A stretch of DNA of 64,000 bases from Branchiostoma floridae (Eukaryota; Chordata; Leptocardii; Amphioxiformes; Branchiostomatidae): contig NC_049995.1 in NCBI RefSeq assembly GCF_000003815.2, positions 2,304,994 through 2,368,993 on the forward strand, written 5' to 3'. This document shows positions 10,707 to 21,000 of the stretch, piece after piece. The notes under the pieces were generated by a model that saw only the letters and a program-made list of their open reading frames with translations, did no database searches and was not told the origin of the DNA. Position 1 is the first letter of the stretch. Each line of letters starts with the position of its first letter. Made by a program: the position numbers and the translations under genes.

Positions 10707-11523
10707 TTGCAAAGGGTGGTACATGTATTACAAACTCAAAATAATAATATCCAATCGTCTGTTTATAGTTATCATGAACAAATATTTTTGTTGACTATCA
10801 CTCAAAGTCCCGGTCACAGTAAACCTTACCAATGTTTTTGTTACTAGTATATCCTTTTCCTAGAATACATATTTTACAAGATCAACTCATACAAAGTTAA
10901 TAGTTAACAGCATATAAAACTGCATGTTGCAATCCCATCGACCAGATTATGTGACAAACAAAGCTGTCCTGTTTTCTATGTTTAGAAAATAGGAATCAAT
11001 AAATTTAGAACCGTTTGTCTGAATTTAAAGTACAAACTCTTCATTGTTCTTAAATGTTCTGGAAAAAAACACAGCAAAGATAGTAAAAATTGAAGTAAAC
11101 TCATCATCACAAGTTCTGGTGTTTTCTTGCCAATTGCATACATTTGTGTGTTAGAATATAATCCAAAAAACTGATAATTTTAATAATAAGAACTATTGGC
11201 CTGAATCAAAGTACATACTATTCGTTGTTCTTAAATGGGACTGACGTTGTTCTTAAATCTGAACAAATTTTAAAAACATTAAATGAAAAACAGAAAACAT
11301 AAAAAAAGTTGAAGAAAAACCATCTTCAGAAGTGGTAAAGTGACATACTGATCACGTTGCACAAGAAACTCGCAAATTGCTAACATTCGTATGTTAGAAT
11401 CTAATGTAACAAACTGATATTTTAAAACTTCAGTTTCCTAGTCTTTCTGTTGAGTTTTCTAAGAAACAAAAGAAGACGGTCTGCAATTCGTCTCATAGTT
11501 GCGGTGAGAGCTCAGTCTGTCGT

Positions 11524-14500
11524 CTAGGTACGTCCTGTAAATCAAAGAAAGCAAGAAAATAAGAAAAATTTTCTACAATTGAAATTTATAGAGGATATTC
11601 AACTTCACCGTTTAGACATATCATATATATCATATCATGTATATATATTATTTAGAAAGATGTCGATAAATGGTGCTTTTGAGTGAAGTACCTGAAGCCA
11701 CCTGGCAGAAGATGTATTCTCTGTTGTTGCATTTCAGATCATACCAATGTCCCCAACCGGAATAGCTGGAGAAAGCAACGCAGTTTTCATCCCCGTCTTT
11801 GTTATCTGGGTTTCCCCCAGTCCACGAGTTGTACCTTCCAAGCACAGACCCGTCCACCCACTCAAATAGTCCCTCCGAGCGCTGATCGTGCAGGCCGATC
11901 CAGTAAAAGCTCCCTTTGTTTCGCTCTAAGGAGACCAGGAACTTGTTAGTCTCAGCGTCTCGGGGCATGGCGAGGGTACCGCCATCTCTGCGACAGGTCT
12001 CGGTCGCTTCGTTGAAGGTCCCGCCGGATTTATATTCGTTGAACGCTTTATAGCAGGTTTCACGCCACTTGGTATAACCTTCGGGGCAGGACGCTAGAAA
12101 AAAAAATTGGCATTTAAAGGATGTAAGATTATAATCAAGTAAGTGGTAAGAAAATATATTGCGCAAAAGGTCAGAGGTTTGCTTAGAAACTGTTATGGAT
12201 GCCTCACCTCGTTCAGCTGGTCCTGGACACTGAAACGAGTTTCCTGGCAGACCAGGCGGCCCTGGAGGTCCGGGTGGCCCAAAAGACACAGGGCCAGCCG
12301 GTCCCTTTTCTCCTGGAGGACCAGGAGGCCCGACAGACGCAGGACCAGCAGGCCCCATGGCTCCCTTTTCTCCTGGAGGACCAGGAGGCCCGAGAGACGC
12401 AGGACCAGCAGGCCCCATGGCGCCCTTTTCTCCTGGAGGACCAGGAGGCCCGAGAGACGCAGGACCAGCCGGCCCCATGGCTCCCTTTTCTCCTGGAGGT
12501 CCAGGAGGCCCAACAGACACAGGACCAGCCGGCCCCATGGCTCCCTTTTCTCCTGGAGGTCCAGGAGGCCCGACAGACACAGGACCAGCCGGCCCCATGG
12601 CTCCCTTTTCTCCTGGAGGTCCAGCTGGCCCTATGCCTCCCTTTTCTCCCGGAGGTCCAGCTGGCCCCGTGGGCCCTTTTTCTCCAGGAGGGCCAGTTAG
12701 TCCCGTGAGCCCAGGAGGGCCAGCCGGGCCCATGGATCCAGTATGGTCCCGAGGTCGAAGAGACTGGCAAAAGGTCCAAGTGACTGATAAAAACGAGAAT
12801 AAGATTGAGTAACAGCAAAGTACGAAAGTTCACAGTGAGCATATTTAGGAAAACGAACGATTTGTTGAAAACGAGGTATTTCTGGTACAGTAGAAGCCAG
12901 TTCATTGCACAACGGATTAATGGACACGTCTGTTTACTGCACAGAATCCCCAAATCTCAAACTAGCCTGGTATCCAGCCATATTATAGCTCCCGAGTCTC
13001 GTCTGTCTCACATATTTATGGAGAGGGCAGAAGAGACTCGGGAGCTATAATATGGCTGGATACCAAACTAATCCCAAACAAGTGTTGTCCAGTTGGATAA
13101 CTTCGCATCATTGCAACAGCCGGATAATTGCATAAAATTGGCAAATAGGCCCGTCAATTAAGCGACTTCTACTGTATCAGTAAACAAGGTTTAGGAATTG
13201 GCTATCCATTATATAAAGACATTACGTACTTACCTTCCAGATCAGTTTGTGGATGTAACCGCAGTTCCGTCCGGAGCTTGGCAATCTCTTTTGACAGTTT
13301 GGCCATATCCTCAGAATTACTGATGACTTTAACTGTATTGAAAATGCAATGGAGGTGGTAAGATGTGTAACTAGAGGTCGACTTGCCCAAACTTATGTAA
13401 TTTATTCCCAAGAATTAGTTACTTTGCTGGTTACTTTGATTGATTCGTAAATCGTGACCAAAGCTGGCCCAGATTCCAAAATAGGAAAAACAGAATCTCT
13501 GCTGCATTACCTTGTCCTTGGAAATCAAGATATAGCCTCTTAATCTATACAATTTAACTACATAATATACTTGTTACCAAACATATACATGCTATAACCT
13601 TCTTGACAAAAGTAATGGTACTCAAAGAAAATTACAAATTACTATGATGAATACTCCGACAAGAGCTTTAATCTAATAAAACTATTGAAGTCACCACTTC
13701 TAATTTGAAGGAAGGATAAAAGGGCCTGATCTCTTAGCAAAGTTTTGGCTCAGATTATTTTTTGACGTCTTAGAAAACGGGACAAAATGGAAAGCCCGAC
13801 AAAAAGAACGACTGAAAAACGTCAAATAACAACCGAAGCCGAATCTCTGCTTGGAGAGTAGAACGGGCCTACTGTACCTGTCAGAAATGACAGCGTGATG
13901 GCGACTACCAGGCAGAACACAAACCCAGCGGTGTGCAACAGCTTTTTGAGGAGGTTGCGGAGTTCTGTCTTGCAGTTACCGTCCGTAATGGAATCGTACG
14001 TTGCATCTGTGGTAACATCAGATAAATTATGCCTTTTCGAAAATGTTTGAAGATTGGGGTTTGTTCAGTCGTACATTCACTGTTGACTATGAATCAACAT
14101 TACTTAGTTATTACCTTAGGCCATGGGATAAATGAATGTCATGTCTTCGTAGTTCTTAAAGATAAAAGAAGTCTGGTGTCCAGGGTAGTGTGGTCAAATG
14201 TCAGTATATGTATCAGAGTATCAGACAAACTGTAAATATATCGAAATGCCTTTTTTTCTTCAAATTTACGGGTAAATTAATCTGAAAAAGCTTGTGTGGT
14301 CCTACCTACCATGAGAGCCAGTCAGGACCGGGTAGCTAGCGAGTTTTGCTCGGGGAGCCAAGGCAGTCAGCCCGCCTATCTCACATAAGCGCTCCGGGGA
14401 GTTTAAGCCTGAAGGAGTTATCCCTACCCTTGGATAAGGGCGGTTGGACCTCATCAGGCTTAAACTCCCCGGGGCGCTAATAGGAGATCGGGCGGGCCTG

Positions 14501-16477
14501 ACTGTCTTGGGCCACCGAATAAACTGTCCTAGCTGTCCGATCCTGGCTGGCTCCCAGGGTATGTCCTACCATGAAAACCAGACTTTTACCCAGGGCCGAC
14601 AGAGAATTTGTTCGGCAGCCAGGGGCAGATTTTCACCAGGCCGCTTAATAAGGCCCCCCCGGTCCGGGCTGCTGAATTCTCACCCTGGACGCCTGCCCCG
14701 ATTTCACGAGCAAGAACATTTTATCGTTGGTCTTGGAAATCCCTCCTGCCACTCACATCCAGCTCAGGGCCCTCATAAGCTGATGCGCCCCTCTACCTCT
14801 CCCGGGTGAGGATACTGTGCCACCGTNNNNNNNNNNNNNNNNNNNNNNNNNNNNNNNNNNNNNNNNNNNNNNNNNNNNNNNNNNNNNNNNNNNNNNNNNN
14901 NNNNNNNNNNNNNNNNNNNNNNNNNNTCAGCCCGCCGATCTCCTATAAGCACTCGAGGGAGTCTAAGCCCGAAGGAGGCCCACCTGCCCTCTTGTCCTGG
15001 AAAGGGTAGCAATAACTCCTTCAGGCTTAAACTCCCCGGAGCGCTAATATGAGATCGGCGGCTGACTGCCTTGGATCCCCGAACAAAACTCGCTAGCTAC
15101 CCGGTCCTGGGCTGGCCCCCAGGGTAACAAATTGTCTCCTGCATGACTGCTCCCCGTTGTGCTTCTCTAATAAGGTCCTCGGGAAAACCTGCCTTGGCTG
15201 CTGGACAAATTCTCTGACGGTCCTGGCTGTAAGTGTGGGTTCCTGGAAACCAGCTCGAAGAAGCTTCACAAAGAAGAGTTTACTGATCCCCTGCCTAACG
15301 CGCGCCCTCCCTCAACTATACACCGGTCCCACTACCACCTGGCCCCACTTACGCCGGCCCCCGACTATCGCTTGCTTCTCGATTAGCGTGGCCAATTTTA
15401 CCCCTCTGCCGGCTTAAGTCCTTCCCCAGCTTATGTTACTGTCTTGCCACGAAGGAATCTGCTTGGAGATTACTTCTCGATAGTTGAGGCAAGTTGGTTC
15501 GCCGGGCCGGCGGGTGTTGGGCGGCGGGTATTCCGTGCGCGTGTGTGGTGGGGATCGGTAAACATTGCGCTCCTCGTAGGAGTCTGCGTTTTCCCAGGGT
15601 GGGTAGGACCAAAGAAACTTTTCCAGATTATTTTACCCGTGAATTTTATTATTGCTTCCCGATAAATTCTCTGCCGCCATTGGCCCAGTAGTAAAAGTCT
15701 GGTTTTCATGTGAGTGTTGTCAGACAAACAACAAATTTATCAAAAGGCCATTCTTTCAAATTCACACTTAGAATAATCCGAAAAAGCTTCTAAAAGTGAT
15801 CACATGTCAATTCATGCATCAGACAAAATGCAAATTTATCGATATGTTTGTTTTGGAACTATAGTTCATCTTAATTCGTAGGGCAGCCTTTATCCGTTCT
15901 TTTTAAGAACAATGTATTTAGGGCACATTAATCCGACAGATTGTGGTTTCAAACTGCAATATTTTGAAAATATTGCATTTTAAAACTGCCATCCATCAGC
16001 TTGATATCCTTTAATACCATATTTAGCAACACAACGCATATAGGTTACCCCACGGATAAAGGTGAACTAACGTTATATCTTTTTGAAATCAGACTTGGTC
16101 ACAAAATTCACAGCATAACTGAATGAAATGGAATAAACCAACAGACCGACGACTAAAATGTACCAGTGTGGGGACATATTGGAGATGGAAATTGTCGGTC
16201 AAAATGAACATAAAACTAGCTAACAAACAATCAAAGATAAACAAAACTCTTGACGGACAGTTTTAGCAACCCCCCTTTAACAGTCTCTGTAAAGAATATT
16301 TGCTTACCATGTGAAAACATGATCATTTAACCATCAAACCACCGTATAGGAATTCAAATTTGCTGATCATGACATTTAAAGAATAAAGAAGAACAACGCG
16401 AAAAAAAAACAAAAAAAAAAACATAAAAACTTGTTACCTCCAGTGTTGGCTTGGGACTGCTGATTCCCTTCCGACAT
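11524..16477 (-). CDS. Type II membrane collagen-stalk C-type lectin, copy B
   Basis: Six coding exons found on the minus strand: 16438-16477, 13878-14006, 13234-13332, 12208-12783, 11692-12093, 11524-11534; 1257 nt, 418 residues. Exons 1, 3, 4, 5, 6 and 7 of the family are present. The 93-nt exon 2 (cytoplasmic segment) was not found in the 2.4-kb intron, which instead holds transposon-like inserts and a gap (14827-14926). All junctions are phase 1, so omission keeps the frame. Order: [13 protein letters not shown], transmembrane segment ([16 protein letters not shown]), neck with heptad-like [14 protein letters not shown], collagen stalk of about 190 residues, lectin domain (282-415) with WIGL, six cysteines, NPD where copies A and C have QPD, and WYD. 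The terminal exon encodes GRT and stop. The NPD change could alter sugar preference; that is inference. Confidence 0.85.
12886..13176. mobile_element. MITE with TACAGTAGAAGCC ends, interrupted by another element
   Basis: Ends TACAGTAGAAGCCAGTTCATTGCAC and AAGCGACTTCTACTGTA are inverted repeats; the interior mentions GGATAACTTCGCATCATTGC and AGCCGGATAATTGC. A sister copy lies at 21936-22106 downstream of gene C. The present copy is split by the foldback element at 12965-13064, so this insertion is the older one. It lies in the intron between the neck and collagen exons of gene B. Confidence 0.8.
12965..13064. mobile_element. 100-bp foldback element (GGTATCCAGC family)
   Basis: Near-perfect palindrome: arms read CCTGGTATCCAGCCATATTA, TAGCTCCCGAGTCTC and, inverted, GAGACTCGGGAGCTA, TAATATGGCTGGATACC. 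A short AC-rich loop separates them. The 6-bp repeat AAACTA flanks both sides (12959-12964 and 13065-13070), a likely target-site duplication. Diverged relatives occur at 58302-58397 and about 38600-38690. Confidence 0.8.
14322..14558. repeat. Foldback element in lectin B intron
   Basis: The left arm (GGACCGGGTAGCTAGCGAG, CGCTCCGGGGAGTTTAAGCC) and right arm (GGCTTAAACTCCCCGGGGCG, GGGCGGGCCTGACTG) are inverted repeats of about 100 bp. A second version of the same hairpin sequence lies at about 14927-15122. It occupies the place where exon 2 of the lectin family would be expected. Confidence 0.7.
14570..15710. mobile_element. DNA-transposon-like element with 20-bp perfect terminal repeats
   Basis: Perfect terminal inverted repeats CATGAAAACCAGACTTTTAC (14570-14589) and GTAAAAGTCTGGTTTTCATG (15691-15710). 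Subterminal similarity continues on both sides (CAGAGAATTTGTTCGG versus, inverted, CAGAGAATTTATCGGG). It carries a nested foldback copy (about 14927-15122) and an assembly gap (14827-14926). The GC-rich interior has frames of up to about 120 codons on both strands, but none shows transposase features I recognise. I call it a non-autonomous element inside the first large intron of gene B. Confidence 0.72.
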
Positions 16478-16529
16478 GATGGCGATTTTCAGCTTGAGTC
16501 TGGACAGCAGAAACACGTCCTACACCGGG

Positions 16530-17220
16530 CAAGACGCTCGTCTATTTGCTTCGAGAGCCGGTCCAATATGTGTTTTCGTTCAACCAAAGCTACAATTCTA
16601 CGGACCACAAAAGATTAAAGTTTACTTTCTTCAATCGTCACACTTTGAACATTCGAGACATATCATATAGAAACTTAATAACTTCGCCTGTCACGAGGGC
16701 CGATCAATTTGTATCTTTGATCAACCTAAGATTAAAGTGTACTACAAAAGATTAAAGTTTACAGTCTTCAATCGTCACACTTTGAACATTCGAGACATAT
16801 CATATAAAAACTAAATAACTCCGCCTGTCACGAGGGCCGATCAATTTGTATCTTTGATCAACCTATAGCTAAGATTAAAGTTTACTACAAAAGATTAAAG
16901 TTAACAGTGTTTGATTGTCTTCAATCGTCATACTTTGAACAGTCGAGACATATCATATAAAAAAACTTAATAATTATCCTCTCAATTTAAGTCTGTCACG
17001 AGGGCCAAACCAATTTGTATCTTTGATCAACCAAACATTAAAGTTAATTATAAATGATGAAAGTTTACAGTATTTGATCTTCTTCAATCGTCACTTTTCA
17101 CTGCCGAAACGTACAGGATTAAAGCTGTCAATATAGGATTGTCTAAAACGCTACACTTTGAAGAATGGAGACATATCATGCAACAGCTTAACATCATTTG
17201 ATATTGAAATATACGTAAAA
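16530..17220 (-). promoter_or_regulatory. Shared upstream tandem repeat of lectin B
   Basis: Four degenerate units; CACACTTTGAACATTCGAGA starts at 16639 and 16776 and a diverged version at 16929, giving spacings of 137 and 153 bp. Each unit also carries CTGTCACGAGGGCC, TTTGTATCTTTGATCAACC and ACTACAAAAGATTAAAG. It lies just upstream of exon 1 and mirrors the block before gene C, so B and C form a divergent pair with start codons 1.5 kb apart. Confidence 0.65.
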
Positions 17221-17269
17221 AGAACGTTGTTTATTTACTTACACAGGGGCTGTAGCGTTTATAAAATAA

Positions 17270-17287
17270 TATAAATTATATAACGTT

Positions 17288-17363
<76 letters not shown>

Positions 17364-17530
17364 ATATGTGTATGTGTGTGTGTGTGTGTATGTGTATGTA
17401 TATACATACACATANNNNNNNNNNNNNNNNNNNNNNNNNNNNNNNNNNNNNNNNNNNNNNNNNNNNNNNNNNNNNNNNNNNNNNNNNNNNNNNNNNNNNN
17501 NNNNNNNNNNNNNNACGCACACACAAATAT
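17270..17530. repeat. CA/TA/TG microsatellite at the centre of the head-to-head lectin pair
   Basis: A (CA)n run passes into (TA)n and then (TG)n, followed by a 100-base gap (17415-17514) and a further short CA patch. The run is itself nearly palindromic and sits near the symmetry centre (about 17240) between the start codons of B and C, where an inverted duplication would have its joint. Assembly there is likely unreliable. Confidence 0.85.
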
Positions 17531-17589
17531 GTATAACATATGATATACCATTTACCAAGGCCACACTGGCTTCATTAGACATTTTGTAG

Positions 17590-17950
17590 TAAACTTTAAT
17601 CTTTGGTCGATCAGTTCGGCTCCCGTGATAGGCTAAGATAAACAGGCGGAGTTATAAGTTTGTATATGATATGTCTCGACTCTTCAAAGTGTTACGATTA
17701 AAGACAGTAAACTGTAAACTTTTCTGGTCTATAACTTTGCTTGATCAAAGATACAAATTGGTTCGGCTCTCGTGACAGGCTTAAGTGGAAAAGCGGAGTT
17801 TTAAAGTTTTTCGATATGTCTCGACTGTTCAAAGTCTGGCGATTATATATGATTAAAGACAGAAAACAATAATCGTTTGTAGTCTGTACCTTTAGTTGAT
17901 CAAAAATACATATTGGACCGGTTCTCGTGGCAAATAGACGAGCGTCCTTT
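17590..17950 (+). promoter_or_regulatory. Shared upstream tandem repeat of lectin C
   Basis: Reverse-orientation units of the lectin upstream repeat (TTGATCAAAGATACAAATTG, GGCTCTCGTGACAGGCTTAA, ATGTCTCGACTGTTCAAAG), ending in AGACGAGCGTC, GGTGTAGGACGTGTTTCTG, CTGTCCAGTCTCAAGCTG directly before the ATG at 18002. The last 60 bp are almost identical to the sequence before genes B and D. Confidence 0.65.
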
Positions 17951-18001
17951 CCGGTGTAGGACGTGTTTCTGCTGTCCAGTCTCAAGCTGAAAATCGCCAA
18001 C

Positions 18002-21000
18002 ATGTCGGAAGGGAATCAGCAGTCCCAAGCCAACACTGGAGGTAGCAAGTTTTTATTGTTTTTTTTTCGGCTGTTCTTTTCTTTTTTTCGACAAAAGAAA
18101 GCAATTCCGTCCTATTCTTTTTGCTTAGATGATCATGTTTTCATGTTTGAAGTCTTATTTCACATGGCAAGCAAATATTCTTTACATAGACTATTAAAGG
18201 CGGGTAGCTAAAACTATCCGTCAACAGTTTTGTTTATCTTTGATTGTTAGCTTTATGTTAATCTTGGTCGACAATTTCCATCTCTAATGTACCTACATAA
18301 TTTTAATTATTACTAATTATAACTTTTAACACTAGTACAGTTTAGTCACCGGTTGGTTGGTTGGTTCATTCTGCAGTGACGACAAAATGGCCAACTGAGT
18401 TATGCTGTAAATTTCATGACAAAGCCTGATTCTTAAAAAAAATATGCTAAAATCGTCCTGACAGGAAAAGAGGTGGAGAAAATTTGACTTACATGGTCGT
18501 TTTCAAACTTGCCCAAGCCGTTTTGACTCTTTTTCATATTATTGATATACGCAACTCTTTTATCAGTGCTCTCAATGTAGATACACGATGTAAACGTTAA
18601 CTAACGACAACCGGTTTGTACGTACATGTATAATGACAACCACAGACAAAACTGTACAACAAAAACTCTGTGATTTCGTATACACATGTTTTAAGAAAAG
18701 GGAAGAGACATGTAAACGTTACATATAGTGATAGCATAGCTCAAGATGTATTGTTTATTCAACTGTAATACTACATGTGCTTAGTCTTTAGTATCCCATC
18801 ATGGGATTTGCTGCATTTAGCCCACATGGGCAGGAACATGCAAATAAAGATCATCATTATTTCACCTATGAAACTAGACTTTGGGACCACTTTTAGAATC
18901 TTACTTGAATTATTTTACATGTGAATTTGAAAAGATATCAATATTTCTTCCAGGCACCACGCCCCAGCAGCAGCCCCAGACATATTGGAGGTCACTTGCG
19001 GACGCCACTGCCAACATACCCAACCCTCTGTACGTCTCAAGAGCAGGTAAAACATCATTTTTTTAAAGAATTCTAGAAAGGGATTTGGAATTTCAGATAT
19101 TCTTTTGCGTTCTCATTGTTCTGCAATCTAATAGGAAAACTACTAAGTATTTTTTAGGCTTTTTGGCTTGGCTGTCATTGAGCAATGATTCACTGTGACG
19201 TCACTTCATATGATCTGTTTTCGTTCCTTCATCTATTTCCGATAAAAGGGTGTATACTAGTCAGGTATATGCCACAGTAGCTTAAGATATCGGTATTTCT
19301 ACCCTACTTTTATAACACACGCGGTACGGTTTCAAATAATAGTAATTACGTGCCCCAATGATATTCCCTACAGAGCCGCGCCTTGGCTAATACTGTAAAT
19401 GCAGAAATGTTCGCGGTAGTTTTATGTTCGCGGTTTTCGAGGTAGCCACTTTACTGCGAACTTAAAACCACCGCGAACATTTTTCCATTATAGTATGTGA
19501 CTACAGTCTACGGTGCTACCGCAAACTTAAAACCACCGCGATAGTCCATTTTCCCGCTACCGTGAAAGTGATCCCCGCGAACCTAATTCCTATAGCCCTC
19601 TCCTTTCTTCATCATTACACAATACTGTCANNNNNNNNNNNNNNNNNNNNNNNNNNNNNNNNNNNNNNNNNNNNNNNNNNNNNNNNNNNNNNNNNNNNNN
19701 NNNNNNNNNNNNNNNNNNNNNNNNNNNNNNNNNNNNNNNNNNNNNNNNNNNNNNNNNNNNNNNNNNNNNNNNNNNNNNNNNNNNNNNNNNNNNNNNNNNN
19801 NNNNNNNNNNNNNNNNNNNNNNNNNNNNNNNNNNNNNNNNNNNNNNNNNNNNNNNNNNNNNNNNNNNNNNNNNNNNNNNNNNNNNNNNNNNNNNNNNNNN
19901 NNNNNNNNNNNNNNNNNNNNNNNNNNNNNNNNNNNNNNNNNNNNNNNNNNNNNNNNNNNNNNNNNNNNNNNNNNNNNNNNNNNNNNNNNNNNNNNNNNNN
20001 NNNNNNNNNNNNNNNNNNNNNNNNNNNNNNNNNNNNNNNNNNNNNNNNNNNNNNNNNNNNNNNNNNNNNNNNNNNNNNNNNNNNNNNNNNNNNNNNNNNN
20101 NNNNNNNNNNNNNNNNNNNNNNNNNNNNNNNNNNNNNNNNNNNNNNNNNNNNNNNNNNNNNNNNNNNNNNNNNNNNNNNNNNNNNNNNNNNNNNNNNNNN
20201 NNNNNNNNCATTCGTCATAATCATCTGTCATTTTCTGGGTACAATTAGTTACAACAATTTTCATCAATCAATGACTGTTTTTGAAAAGGTACAGTACATA
20301 CCTTCCAAATTTTCGATGTCTACCATCATCGGTACATGATGTATTGGTAGACATCGAAAATTTGGGAGGTATGTCCTGTACCTTTTCAAAAACAGTCATT
20401 GATTGATGAAAATTGTTGTAACTGTTTGCATACGTGACTGATGAACCTCTTCAATGAGTACAATTAATTTCGCCAAGAAGGTTATAGAATTCATATTTGG
20501 TAACATGTATATGCGGTTAAGAGTACACTCGTCGGCCTTTAGTTACGCACCTTACGACCTCAATTGTATTTTCAATACAGTTAAAATCATCAGTCTGTCT
20601 CAGGATATGGCTAAAGAGAATGCCAAACTGTCTAGAGAGATTGACAAGCTCAGGACGGAACTGCAGTTACCTTCACAAACTGATCTGGAAGGTAAGTACG
20701 TAATGTCCTTATATAATGGATTCCCAATTTCTGCTTTGAATAAACACGAAAATACCTCATTTTCAACAAATCGTTCCTTTCATTAAATATGCTCACTGTA
20801 TACAAACGTGCTTTTCTGTTACTCATTTTGGTTGGATAAATCTGGCATGATTGTAAAAAACAATCCGACTCTCGTTTTCATCAGAGTCTCTTGGACCTCG
20901 GGACCAACCTGGAGGCATNNNNNNNNNNNNNNNNNNNNNNNNNNNNNNNNNNNNNNNNNNNNNNNNNNNNNNNNNNNNNNNNNNNNNNNNNNNNNNNNNN

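Noticed and set aside
17239-17589. Frames over the CA/TA repeat and gap
   Set aside because: Low-complexity translation of dinucleotide repeats and N.
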